DNA from: Methanobacteriota archaeon
Lineage (GTDB): Archaea > Thermoplasmatota > Thermoplasmata > UBA10834
NCBI GenBank assembly: GCA_020347565.1
Contig: CP070732.1
Location: 1,226,688-1,290,687, forward strand
Direction: 5' to 3'
Length of the DNA: 64,000 nt
The stretch's first letter is position 1; each line of letters begins with the position of its first letter. The notes below the pieces were generated by a model. It did not search any database. It was not told the DNA's origin and saw nothing but the letters and a program-made list of their open reading frames with translations. Of the stretch, positions 35,528-43,002 are shown in pieces. The translations under genes were made by a program, and so were the position numbers.

Positions 35528-35714
35528 CTGCAAGTCCTCTTGTGAGCGCCGCGAAGCAGTGGAGCAGCGAACCCGCTCGCCAACAACCACTGGTGCATCC
35601 CATCGTTCTTCGCTGTTGCCGAATCCACCCAGAGTTAATTAAGCCTTTCGCGTTGCCGCAGACGCGGGCGTTCGCCTTAGCGTCGGGAGAAATCATGGAC
35701 AGGGAAGTGGTTTG

Positions 35715-35746
35715 ATAGGCAGGAGGGAGCAAACGCTCCTGCCTAT
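35715..35746 (-). repeat. Perfect 11-bp inverted repeat (hairpin)
   Basis: ATAGGCAGGAG and CTCCTGCCTAT separated by ten bases. It lies 15 bases past the stop codon of the 28-residue ORF on the minus strand and ahead of the receiver gene's promoter. There is no T-tract after it, so it is a stable RNA hairpin rather than a classic terminator. Confidence 0.75.
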
Positions 35747-35761
35747 GCGGGATGGTATGGC

Positions 35762-35848
35762 TCAGCACTCAACAGGAGGCTCGAGCTCTGCATTGCAGCC
35801 GAGGAGGTCGTAGACCTCCTCCCAGCTGTAGTGATCCGCATCCGTCAT
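35762..35848 (-). CDS. Small protein of 28 residues with complete expression signals
   Basis: A short frame: residues 1-13 read MTDADHYSWEEVY, followed by DLLGCNAELEPPVEC at the end. It is acidic, with two cysteines (18 and 28, the last residue) and one Trp. Upstream on the same strand is GGAAGGTG five bases before the ATG and a TATA-like CTATTTAC near 35895, which predicts transcription start near 35870. A perfect hairpin follows the stop. These signals in a proper order favour a real transcription unit. No homolog is known to me; a regulatory RNA in which the frame is incidental is the alternative. Confidence 0.5.
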   Translation of the reverse strand: MTDADHYSWEEVYDLLGCNAELEPPVEC

Positions 35849-35945
35849 TCCGACACCTTCCGTGTTATGCTCCCTGCAGCGGCGACGGGGGTAAATAGCC
35901 TCACGGTGGGAGAGGTCCGAAAGTAGTCTGGCCGCTCGAAGATGC

Positions 35946-37661
35946 TCATCTCGCGAGGTGACGTATGTGTACGGCCTCTCCTCTCTGGGCGATTCGCATC
36001 TCCGCGGCGCACATGCGCGCTACACCGACGGCTCGGACATCCTTCCGGTGTCTCACGACGACGTCGTCCCCTATCCGCACGTCGTCCGTCGCGTCCTCCA
36101 CACCGACCGCGAAGAGGTTGCCCTTCGGGGCGAAGTCGTCGATCTCGACGCAGTAGCTGTCGGACCCGCTGATCGCCTCCGCGCCCTCGATCGTCAGCGA
36201 AATCATCCCCCTGGGGTACGACAACGCACCGAGCTGGACTCCGTCCTTCAGGATCCTGACTACCGGCCAACGTCCCTTCGCCTCGACGTCCGCGAAGCCG
36301 ACGGTTCCGCCCTCACCGAACTGGAAGCGCGCGATCGACATGATGTCCTGTCTCGCCCTCTCAGATCCGTCAACCGTGTCCGCATCGACCGCGAGTTCTC
36401 TGAGCGTCTCCTCCAGCTTCGAGAGGCACGGCTTGGAGCCGGGATTCCCGTCCGAGGTGTCCATGCACCCGTTGATGACGGGGTTCACGATGTCCCTCTC
36501 GCTCCCGAGATGGGACACGATGGCGTCGTAGCCTTGGCTGTCGACGAGCCATCGTACCATCTCGGCCACCATGGCACACTCGTCCCTGTCCCAGTGACCG
36601 GTCACAGGGATGTCGTAGTCCTTCGCAGGATAGAACAGCTCCAGCTCCCTCGGCACGAGGCCAAGAGGCGACGTGACGACGACCTCGTGCACGAGGCTCC
36701 TGGCTCCCGAATTGCGCACGGCCTCCCGGAACCGTCTGTGCGAGGGCGAGGCGGAGTAGGGCTTCTTGGCCGAACAGGGGATCAGGAGAAGGATCTTCGC
36801 ATGAGGCGGCCGCTCGTACCTGTCCCTCAGCCTCGAGCGCCACCTCTCGACGTCCGGCCGGTGCAGCGACTCCTTGGAGTTCGCCGAGAAGGGCGCCCCG
36901 CGGACGGGCGCGTGCATCTCCTGAGTCCGGTGATGGTCGAGGTCGAGATGCCGGAGTACTTGTACCTGCCATGATTCGGACCTTATGCGTGCCTCGACGA
37001 GCTCCCTCAGACTCCCCTGCGCTATGTGATGCCTCACGAGTTTCAGCTCCGTCGCCGCCGCGGATGCGTTGTGCTCGAAGAGCGCCTCCTTGCCCTCGAC
37101 GCCTCGGCTGCACGCGGGGCAACTGCAAGGCGGCTCGTCGATACTATCGCGGTGAAGGCCGCCAGTGCTAGTGAGGTACACCCCGCTCTCGGCAGCCATT
37201 ATCAGCGGTATGGAGTCGAAGATGTCCATGCCGCAGTAGGCTAGGAGCGCGAGCCGGTTCGGCAACCCAGCGACGGGACAGAAGGTAGGCCGAAGGAGCG
37301 CCTGTCCCGCTTTGAGGGCGTCGACCGCGTCGGCGAATGCCCTCGAATCGAGCATCAGCTCGGATATGCTGCCGAGTGACGCGATCGGGCCGTTCGGGAC
37401 GGATTCCGCATACGGTGAGCCGCGATATCCAGCCCTCAGGTGCGCGTCGTCGGTGTCGGCCCTCAGGGTGAACGCGGAGGGCGCCACGCTCAGGTCGCCC
37501 TCCTTCGCGAGGCCGGCCTGCCGCAGCTTCAGCCCGTTGTCTGGTGCCGAGTGCTTCCAGGAATCGACGAAGGCGATCGCGGGGGTCGAATGCGTCGTGC
37601 CGTCTATCTCGAGTTCACCAACTCTCGCCAGCCCGTCCCTCTTCGCGATTTCAAATCTCAC
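35946..37661 (-). CDS. arcS: Archaeosine synthase ArcS (TGT-related, with PUA domain)
   Basis: Acts on preQ0 at position 15 of archaeal tRNA on the way to archaeosine. The 571-residue protein has a degenerate TGT-like N-terminal half (GPIASLGSISELMLDSRAFA; FCPVAGLPNRLALLAYCGMD; CSCPACS), then the ArcS-specific LLIPCSAKKPYS near residues 292-303 with the catalytic lysine region, PRELELFYPAKDYDIPVTGH, and a C-terminal PUA domain ending VGVARMCAAEMRIAQRGEAV. TTTTATAG about 26 bp before the ATG at 37661 indicates a leaderless transcript. The partner arcTGT that inserts preQ0 is not in the window. Confidence 0.9.
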   Translation of the reverse strand: MRFEIAKRDGLARVGELEIDGTTHSTPAIAFVDSWKHSAPDNGLKLRQAGLAKEGDLSVAPSAFTLRADTDDAHLRAGYRGSPYAESVPNGPIASLGSISELMLDSRAFADAVDALKAGQALLRPTFCPVAGLPNRLALLAYCGMDIFDSIPLIMAAESGVYLTSTGGLHRDSIDEPPCSCPACSRGVEGKEALFEHNASAAATELKLVRHHIAQGSLRELVEARIRSESWQVQVLRHLDLDHHRTQEMHAPVRGAPFSANSKESLHRPDVERWRSRLRDRYERPPHAKILLLIPCSAKKPYSASPSHRRFREAVRNSGARSLVHEVVVTSPLGLVPRELELFYPAKDYDIPVTGHWDRDECAMVAEMVRWLVDSQGYDAIVSHLGSERDIVNPVINGCMDTSDGNPGSKPCLSKLEETLRELAVDADTVDGSERARQDIMSIARFQFGEGGTVGFADVEAKGRWPVVRILKDGVQLGALSYPRGMISLTIEGAEAISGSDSYCVEIDDFAPKGNLFAVGVEDATDDVRIGDDVVVRHRKDVRAVGVARMCAAEMRIAQRGEAVHIRHLAR

Positions 37662-37729
37662 GATGAGGGATTGCCTGAAGGACTATAAAACTGATTAAGC
37701 GGCGGCAGCGGCATGCCCCGCCCCCGGCA

Positions 37730-38086
37730 TCAGAACGTGGTGACGACATCGTGCTCCGCCGGCATAGTCCTGAGGGCGCTCCTGTCGACGACCTTAAGTC
37801 CCTCAGCCAGTGACGATTCCGAGATCCCTCTCTCAAGCAGATCCTCTCTCACCACGTACACAGGTACGTCGAAGTCGTACAGCTCCACCGTGGCCTCGAC
37901 GTTCGAAGGCATCGACAACGCCTCGGGCCTCTGCTTCGCCAGCGCGTTGAACACCCCGTCCTCCGTCATCATGACGCTCGTCTTCAGGCCGTTGACTGCC
38001 ATCGCGAGCGCGAGCCTCAGGCCTGCGAACGCGTCCTCGAGACCGTACGGGGGCTTGGTCACGATTACCAACATGGAATCAGCCAT
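37730..38086 (-). CDS. DsrE/DsrF-family sulfur relay protein (operon gene 5)
   Basis: A 118-residue small alpha/beta protein of the DsrE superfamily: MLVIVTKPPYGLEDAFAGLR starts the fold, with ALAMAVNGLKTSVMMTEDGV and the YDFDVPVYVVREDLLERGI segment typical of DsrF/TusC-like subunits. The usual active cysteine is absent, which is normal for TusC-like members. Last gene of a five-gene operon headed by tusA; six bases separate it from the gene before it. Likely a structural partner in a hetero-oligomer that passes persulfide sulfur. Confidence 0.78.
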   Translation of the reverse strand: MADSMLVIVTKPPYGLEDAFAGLRLALAMAVNGLKTSVMMTEDGVFNALAKQRPEALSMPSNVEATVELYDFDVPVYVVREDLLERGISESSLAEGLKVVDRSALRTMPAEHDVVTTF

Positions 38087-38092
38087 CGTGTC

Positions 38093-38452
38093 TCACCTCG
38101 CGATCGTCACCAGCCTGTCGGATTCGGACACGAACACGAACAGGTTGTTCGTAAGGCTGCCTATCTTCACGCCCTCGATCTCCTCGCCCCTCTGGAAGCC
38201 TCTTGCCGCGTAGCAGGTCTCGCAGAGCGATATCGTCGCTCCGGCGTCGGCGAGTTCCTGCAGCTCGTCACCCACGTTCGGGAACCGCTTTGGCGCCTGC
38301 CCCTTCTTCACGGCGGTTATCCCCTCCCCGTAGCCGAACATGTTGACCTTGTAGCCCTTTTCGAGGGCCGCCTTGGCGAGCTTAGTCGCGACGTTCGCGT
38401 CCATGGCCATCATCGAGCCCGACCTCCATAGAATAGTCATCGTCTTCGCCAT
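38093..38452 (-). CDS. DsrE-family protein with conserved cysteines (operon gene 4)
   Basis: A 119-residue DsrE-like protein with TMTILWRSGSMMAMDANVAT at the N-terminus, VNMFGYGEGITAVKKGQ, and the conserved cysteine block ISLCETCYAARGF near residues 78-90. In DsrE/TusD the second cysteine of such a motif carries sulfur as persulfide. The ATG at 38452 follows GAGGCGGTG with proper spacing; the GTG at 38458 adds only two residues. Ten bases from the preceding gene, six from the next. Confidence 0.8.
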   Translation of the reverse strand: MAKTMTILWRSGSMMAMDANVATKLAKAALEKGYKVNMFGYGEGITAVKKGQAPKRFPNVGDELQELADAGATISLCETCYAARGFQRGEEIEGVKIGSLTNNLFVFVSESDRLVTIAR

Positions 38453-38462
38453 GCACACCGCC

Positions 38463-38765
38463 TCACGCGCTGACCGTCCTCTCGGTCGCCTCCATTATCG
38501 TGTCGACTATGTCTGCGTACTCCACGGCCCTGCCCACCTTGAGGTCGCTGCTTTCGTAGCCGCGCGCCTCCAGATCGTCGCGGGCCACCTGGACGTCGCC
38601 CGCGACGCGGTCGAGGCCATCCGCCCTGTCCGCGAGGACAGCGTTGTAGACGGCATCCTCGAATAGTATGACGACGGCGTCGGCCCTGTCGGACATGCCG
38701 GCTATGATCCGGCTGGCATCCAGCTCCTGGGGAGATCTGATCACGACGAACGCGGTCTTGACCAT
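38463..38765 (-). CDS. DsrH/TusB-like protein (operon gene 3)
   Basis: A 100-residue protein with the TusB/DsrH pattern: RADAVVILFEDAVYNAVLAD in the middle and GRAVEYADIVDTIMEATERT at the C-terminus. TusB-like subunits sit beside the TusD/DsrE subunit in the sulfur-relay complex. No cysteine is present in the protein, so it would be structural. Eight bases after the dsrE2-like gene, ten before the cysteine-containing DsrE gene; the order suggests a co-assembled complex. Confidence 0.72.
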   Translation of the reverse strand: MVKTAFVVIRSPQELDASRIIAGMSDRADAVVILFEDAVYNAVLADRADGLDRVAGDVQVARDDLEARGYESSDLKVGRAVEYADIVDTIMEATERTVSA

Positions 38766-38773
38766 CCGATCCC

Positions 38774-39178
38774 TCAGCCTATGAACAGGTTGACCTTCGC
38801 GTCGGCGGCGATGTTCAGGAACGCCGACGCGCCGAGGACCTTGACGCCTTCCCGGAGGTCCCTCTCCGAGATGCCCATAAGCGTCATCGAAGTGCTGCAG
38901 GCGTGGAAGTTCACGCCCAGATCCTTGGCCTGCGCCATCATCTCTTCGAAGCCTGGAACCTTTAGCCTCTTCATCTTCCTCTCCATCATCCCGGTGAAAG
39001 GGCGCATGATCCCCTTGAGCTTCGGCCTCACCCCCTTCTTCAGGAGCTTGAGGCCAAAGAACGTGTAGAAGACATGTACCTCCATTCCCATGCTAGCCGC
39101 GGTCGTTCCCATTATGAGGGGCATCATGGCCTTGTCGAAGCTCCCCTCGCTCACGACCATCACCATCTTCTCCGTCAT
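38774..39178 (-). CDS. DsrE2-like protein (operon gene 2)
   Basis: A 134-residue protein of the DsrE2 branch: MVMVVSEGSFDKAMMPLIMG, then MGMEVHVFYTFFGLKLLKKG, a basic segment (MMERKMKRLKVPGFEEMM) and the cysteine motif VNFHACSTSMTLMGISERDL near residue 94. Members of this branch often lie next to TusA and are thought to exchange sulfur with it; some are membrane-attached through the hydrophobic loop. It follows tusA by 47 bases and ends eight bases before the TusB-like gene. Confidence 0.8.
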   Translation of the reverse strand: MTEKMVMVVSEGSFDKAMMPLIMGTTAASMGMEVHVFYTFFGLKLLKKGVRPKLKGIMRPFTGMMERKMKRLKVPGFEEMMAQAKDLGVNFHACSTSMTLMGISERDLREGVKVLGASAFLNIAADAKVNLFIG

Positions 39179-39225
39179 CCTTCATCTCCTCCTTCGAGCT
39201 GTGCACCACGAAGCAGCGTCATGGG

Positions 39226-39453
39226 CTACTTCTTCCGTATGTAGAACCTGAATACGCCCCCATCCTCGTCCATCGCCAGTAGCTCGTTCCCGGTCCGGTT
39301 CGTCCAGGCAGGGACATCGTCTTCGGAACCGACATCGTCGGCGAGAAGTTCCAGTACCTGGCCCGGGCGGAGATCCTTCATCTTCTTCGCGAGCTGCACA
39401 ATCGGCATAGGGCACATGAGGCCCTTGGCGTCGAGGGTCGCATCCTTGTCCAC
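39226..39453 (-). CDS. tusA: TusA/SirA-family sulfur carrier (operon gene 1)
   Basis: A 75-residue sulfur carrier with the TusA signature LDAKGLMCPMPIVQLAKKMK; the cysteine of CPMP carries persulfide sulfur. VLELLADDVGSEDDVPAW matches the second half of the fold. The start is GTG at 39453, three to four bases after AGGAGAGGT. It heads a five-gene operon with four DsrE-superfamily genes. The predicted transcription start near 39484 coincides with a perfect 17-base palindrome, so expression is probably controlled there. The route of sulfur (to tRNA thiolation, Fe-S synthesis or oxidation) cannot be read from the window. Confidence 0.9.
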   Translation of the reverse strand: MDKDATLDAKGLMCPMPIVQLAKKMKDLRPGQVLELLADDVGSEDDVPAWTNRTGNELLAMDEDGGVFRFYIRKK

Positions 39454-39466
39454 AGTACCTCTCCTG

Positions 39467-39522
39467 CGGTATTGTCAATACCGTGCATAGACGATTGTCA
39501 ACGCGAATAATAAACATTGTCA
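39467..39522 (-). promoter_or_regulatory. Promoter-operator region of the tusA-dsrE operon
   Basis: TTTATTATT at 39506-39514 (minus strand) is the TATA element. The perfect palindrome CGGTATTG-T-CAATACCG lies at 39467-39483, directly at and after the predicted start. ATTGTCA occurs at 39471, 39494 and 39516, spaced 23 and 22 bases, about two helical turns. The arrangement around the TATA element fits cooperative repressor binding. Confidence 0.72.
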
Positions 39523-39585
39523 CGTATGGCTGCGACGGCCGGCACTGGCGCGCACGTTCGTCAAAACGGTTAAGTAAAATAATGG

Positions 39586-39597
39586 CAATACCGTGCA
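39586..39597 (+). promoter_or_regulatory. Operator half-site at the HTH regulator promoter
   Basis: CAATACCGTGCA repeats exactly the 12 bases at 39476-39487 in the tusA operator. It sits between the regulator's TATA element (TTAAGTAAAA, 39570-39579) and its ATG at 39600, so the regulator may repress itself. Confidence 0.65.
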
Positions 39598-39599
39598 AT

Positions 39600-39959
39600 A
39601 TGGTCGAGACGCAGAAGATCATCTCGGGTCAGGCCACGTGCAGAGATATCGTGAAGTGCATGTACGGCCTCTCCGACTTCGAGCTGGCCATATACAAGAG
39701 GCTCGTCAAGCACGGGCGCCAGCGTGCGGACGACCTCGCGCCGCTCATGAAGAAGGACCGGAGCACGGTCTACAGGGCGCTCCAGAGACTCGTGGGAGCA
39801 GGCATGGCATTTCGGGAGACTAGGAGCATCGATCGCGGGGGGTATTACCACGTCTACACGGCGATCGGGCCGGAGCAGCTGAGGGATAAGCTGCGCGGGT
39901 GCGCCGATGACTGGTTCGACAACATCAAGGCCGCGATAGACGATTTCGACCTGGTCTGA
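39600..39959 (+). CDS. TrmB/MarR-like HTH transcriptional regulator, candidate regulator of the sulfur operon
   Basis: A 119-residue winged-helix protein. SDFELAIYKRLVKHGRQRAD and DLAPLMKKDRSTVYRALQRL (about residues 25-65) form the helix-turn-helix, followed by the wing GMAFRETRSIDRGGYYHVYT. Cys14 and Cys20 in QATCRDIVKCMYG just before the HTH, and a third cysteine near residue 97, could sense redox state or persulfide. There is no effector domain. The ATG lies about 26 bp from the TATA element, so the message is leaderless. It is divergent from the tusA operon and shares a 12-base sequence with that operon's operator. Confidence 0.85.
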   Translation: MVETQKIISGQATCRDIVKCMYGLSDFELAIYKRLVKHGRQRADDLAPLMKKDRSTVYRALQRLVGAGMAFRETRSIDRGGYYHVYTAIGPEQLRDKLRGCADDWFDNIKAAIDDFDLV

Positions 39960-40024
39960 CATCCCTGACATGTACCGCTCCCGCTCGTGAAAGGCTTATA
40001 TCTTGTCAATCGATTAGGTGGCCG

Positions 40025-40960
40025 ATGTCGGGGAGTTTTAGGGGCTCGGATGTAGTGTCCGTCCGCGACCTTTCCAGGGAGCAGATCGAGCGCGTTCTAA
40101 CGGTCGCGGAGCGGATGGTGCCCATAGCCAGGGGCGAGGAGAAGAGCGACGAGCTGAGCGGCAAGGTCCTGGGATCGCTCTTCTACGAGCCGTCCACAAG
40201 GACGCGCCTGTCGTTCGAGGCTGCCATGACGCGCCTCGGGGGAAGGACCCTCGGCTTCGACGAGCCGAAGGGCGCCTCCGTGGCGAAGGGCGAAACGCTG
40301 GCGGACACGATACGTATGGTCGATGCCTATTCGGATGTGATCGTCCTGCGCCATCCGCAGGAGGGCGCCGCCAGGCTTGCGGGGCACTTCGCGGTGAACC
40401 CGGTCATCAACGCCGGTGACGGCGCGGGGCAGCACCCGACGCAGACGCTCCTGGACCTCTTCACGATAAGGAAGGAGAAGGGCGGCGTCGACGGCAACCA
40501 TGTAGTGATTGTGGGAGACCTGAAGTACGGCCGGACGGTCCACTCGTTGTCAGAGGCGCTCAGCATGTTCGGGGCGAAGTTGACGTTCGTGGCGCCCCCG
40601 ACGCTGCAGATGCCCAGGGAGCAGATCGCGCACATCGAGTCCAAGGGGTTGGAACCGACGATCAGCAGCTCGCTCGAGGAGGTCCTGGCAGACGCCGATG
40701 TGCTCTACATGACAAGGATACAGAAGGAGAGGTTCCCCGATCCTGCCGAGTACCAGAAGGTGGCCGGGGCGTACGCCTTGACCAGGGCGTTGCTGAGGGA
40801 CGCGAAGGACGACATGATAGTCATGCACCCGCTGCCGCGGGTGAACGAGATACATCCCGAGGTAGATGGGACGCCGCACGCGCGGTACTTCGAGCAAGCG
40901 TTCAACGGCGTGCCCGTGAGGATGGCCCTGCTCTCGCTCGTGCTGGGAGGGAGCGAATGA
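40025..40960 (+). CDS. pyrB: Aspartate carbamoyltransferase catalytic subunit
   Basis: Joins carbamoyl phosphate and aspartate in pyrimidine synthesis. At 311 residues it has the usual length. The carbamoyl-phosphate loop EPSTRTRLSFEAAMTRLGG, VIVLRHPQEGAARLAG, NAGDGAGQHPTQTLLDLFTI, IVGDLKYGRTVHSL and MHPLPRVNEIHPEVD are all intact. TTATAT near 39997 is the TATA element and GGTGG precedes the ATG. It overlaps pyrI by four bases. Confidence 0.97.
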   Translation: MSGSFRGSDVVSVRDLSREQIERVLTVAERMVPIARGEEKSDELSGKVLGSLFYEPSTRTRLSFEAAMTRLGGRTLGFDEPKGASVAKGETLADTIRMVDAYSDVIVLRHPQEGAARLAGHFAVNPVINAGDGAGQHPTQTLLDLFTIRKEKGGVDGNHVVIVGDLKYGRTVHSLSEALSMFGAKLTFVAPPTLQMPREQIAHIESKGLEPTISSSLEEVLADADVLYMTRIQKERFPDPAEYQKVAGAYALTRALLRDAKDDMIVMHPLPRVNEIHPEVDGTPHARYFEQAFNGVPVRMALLSLVLGGSE

Positions 40961-41412
40961 AGGAGTTCAAGGTGACGCCGATACGGAACGGCACGGTGAT
41001 AGACCACATCGACGTCGGCATGGCGCTGAAGGTCCTCCGGATCATAGGCGTCAGAGGGGACGTGAGCTCCACCGTGAGCGTGCTGATACATGTGCCGAGC
41101 AAGAAGGGCACCTGGAAGGACATAGTGAAGATAGAGGACCGCGAGCTGGACCCTAAGGAGCTGGACAAGGTCGCGCTCATATCGCCGGATGCGACGATCA
41201 ACATCATACGCGACTACAATGTGGCGGAGAAGTTCGTGGTGGAAGTCCCTGAGAGGGTCAGGGCCATCATGAAGTGCTCGAACCCTGGGTGCATAACGAA
41301 CAAGAACGAGCCGGTCGAGCCCGAGTTCGTCGTCGAGGCCAAGAGACCGCCCGCGCTGAGGTGCGTCTACTGCGACAGGACGACGACGGACATAGCCGAG
41401 AACCTCGTGTGA
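40957..41412 (+). CDS. pyrI: Aspartate carbamoyltransferase regulatory subunit
   Basis: Regulatory chain (151 residues) that binds nucleotide effectors and bridges catalytic trimers. The N-terminal allosteric domain begins FKVTPIRNGTVIDHIDVGMA, and the C-terminal zinc domain has MKCSNPGCITNKNEPVEPEF and LRCVYCDR, giving the four zinc cysteines. Its ATG overlaps the pyrB stop codon region by four bases (ATGA), so the two are translated together in equal amount. Confidence 0.97.
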   Translation: MKEFKVTPIRNGTVIDHIDVGMALKVLRIIGVRGDVSSTVSVLIHVPSKKGTWKDIVKIEDRELDPKELDKVALISPDATINIIRDYNVAEKFVVEVPERVRAIMKCSNPGCITNKNEPVEPEFVVEAKRPPALRCVYCDRTTTDIAENLV

Positions 41413-41436
41413 TCTTTGACAGGGGGCTCTGACAGT

Positions 41437-41772
41437 ATGCGGCTGACCTTCCAACCGTTGGCGTGCATCGCCTGCGACCTGTGCGAGGTCGCGTGCAGCC
41501 TGAGGAGGGACGGCGTGGTCACGCCGATGTCCTCGAGCATAATCCTGCACTCGGAGGACAAGGCTAACTACTTCGGACTAGTCCTCAAGAGCCGCTCGGA
41601 AGGCGTCGTCCTGGTCCGACCGGAGGGCGTCGTGTCGGGCCAGGAATCGTCCGGCGGCTCCGGAGGGCCCGGCGCCAAGCCGATACTGCTGAGGGAGCCC
41701 TGCGACCTCTGCGACGGCGACCCGATGTGCGTGAGAGCGTGCCCCGTGAGATGCATCTCTGTGGAGGACTGA
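41437..41772 (+). CDS. 4Fe-4S ferredoxin-type protein beside an AOR-like gene
   Basis: A 111-residue protein with LACIACDLCEVACSL near the N-terminus and PCDLCDGDPMCVRACPVRCI near the C-terminus, so two 4Fe-4S clusters are likely. Between them is a Gly/Ser-rich loop. This pattern is that of electron-transfer subunits encoded next to aldehyde ferredoxin oxidoreductases. Its stop is two bases before the AOR-like gene, a tight operon. The ATG at 41437 is chosen over 41416 because the first seven residues there are unconserved. Confidence 0.8.
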   Translation: MRLTFQPLACIACDLCEVACSLRRDGVVTPMSSSIILHSEDKANYFGLVLKSRSEGVVLVRPEGVVSGQESSGGSGGPGAKPILLREPCDLCDGDPMCVRACPVRCISVED

Positions 41773-41773
41773 A

Positions 41774-42985
41774 ATGCGGTTCATGAACGGAAGGTACGGC
41801 GTGATCGACCTGGCCTCGGGCGAGTCGTCCGAGCACGAGCTGTCCGAGGACGCGTTCCGCGGGCCTTCATCGTACCTTTCGGCCGTCGGATCGGCAGCGC
41901 GGGAGCACGCTGCCGGCGGCCTCGCGGTCTCGTCCGGCCTGCTGACCTGCAGCCTCACCCCGGCCGCGTGCGCGGGGTTCGTCCTGAGCCCGCGGGAAGG
42001 GCCCGCGGAGGAGAGGATGTGCCCTCTCACAGGCTACATCGGCACCGAGCTGAAGCTGTCGGGATTCGACTTCATCGTCCTTGCGGGAGAGTCGAAGGTG
42101 CCTGGCTACATCTGGATACGGGACGGCATCCTGGAACTCGTTCCCTCACCCGCGATCGTCGGCAGCGACTCCTGGAAGCGCACCGACACGATCCGCAAGG
42201 ACCAGGGAGACAAGAGGATACAGGTCATCTCCGTCGGACCATGGGGCGACTCATGCCTCGCGTCGTCGCAGCTCGTCATGAACTATTGGGGCGGCGAGGA
42301 CGCGATCGGCTGCGCAGCGGACTTCGGTCGCAGGTCCGTGGCCGCGTTTGCCGTCCGCGGCATGGGCGAGATAGAGCTGGAGGAGCCGGAGGAGCACTTC
42401 TCGCGGTCGCTCGAGCTGCGCGAGAGCCACAGAGCCGCGTTGGGCGAGAGCACCGGCCTTTCATCCTTCACAGAGAAGGTCGCGGGCGAGGGGTTCGGGG
42501 CCCTGTTCCATAGAAAGGTTGCGTGCTACGGATGCCCATACCCTTGCAGGAGCTATTACAAGGTGTTCGAGGACGCCGATGTGATGGCTCTCAAGATCGA
42601 CGAGCCGGGCCACCTCGCCTACGATATCCCGGCTATCGATGAGCTGCTCTCCATCGGATTGACGGCCAGAGAAGTTGTCCTGTCACTCATCGCGTGCGCG
42701 AAGGCAGGAGCGGACCCCGTGTCCGTGGCGCGCGCCGTTGGAGACGGCGGACCCCAGCCCTCTGTCGAGGCGATACAGGCGGCGCTGGCCTCCGAGAAGG
42801 CGACGGACGCGCGCGGCAGCGCGGTCGAGGGTGGCTTCACCGACGCGTTCGCGAACGCGTCTGATTACGTCGTGTGCCTCGCTCTAGGGCTCTGTCCGCG
42901 ATACTGGGCTAGGGTCGGCCTGAACTTTGGAGCAATATCTCGCGTCGCTGAGCCCGCCACCGGCTCAGGGATGGAGCTTCGGTGA
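41774..42985 (+). CDS. Short, diverged aldehyde ferredoxin oxidoreductase-like protein
   Basis: A 403-residue AOR-family protein; normal members have about 600 residues. MRFMNGRYGVIDLASGES starts the N-terminal domain. VISVGPWGDSCLASSQLVMN, GGEDAIGCAADFGRRSVAAF and VRGMGEI correspond to the pterin-contact region. The 4Fe-4S motif ACYGCPYPCRSYY is present, and LALGLCPRYW matches the C-terminal cluster cysteine region. Roughly 200 residues of domains 2-3 are missing, without a frameshift in sight. It could be a functional minimal enzyme or a cofactor-less derivative. Coupled to the ferredoxin-like gene. Confidence 0.72.
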   Translation: MRFMNGRYGVIDLASGESSEHELSEDAFRGPSSYLSAVGSAAREHAAGGLAVSSGLLTCSLTPAACAGFVLSPREGPAEERMCPLTGYIGTELKLSGFDFIVLAGESKVPGYIWIRDGILELVPSPAIVGSDSWKRTDTIRKDQGDKRIQVISVGPWGDSCLASSQLVMNYWGGEDAIGCAADFGRRSVAAFAVRGMGEIELEEPEEHFSRSLELRESHRAALGESTGLSSFTEKVAGEGFGALFHRKVACYGCPYPCRSYYKVFEDADVMALKIDEPGHLAYDIPAIDELLSIGLTAREVVLSLIACAKAGADPVSVARAVGDGGPQPSVEAIQAALASEKATDARGSAVEGGFTDAFANASDYVVCLALGLCPRYWARVGLNFGAISRVAEPATGSGMELR

Positions 42986-43002
42986 CCGTCCGGCTCAACG
43001 GA

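Noticed and set aside
35715..35746. Intrinsic terminator
   Set aside because: The hairpin is strong but no T-tract follows on either strand, and archaeal termination does not need a hairpin.
39997..40012. TTGTCAAT before pyrB resembles the sulfur-operon repeat
   Set aside because: Only eight bases match, it lacks the CGGTATTG arm, and it lies downstream of the pyrB TATA element without a second copy; likely chance.
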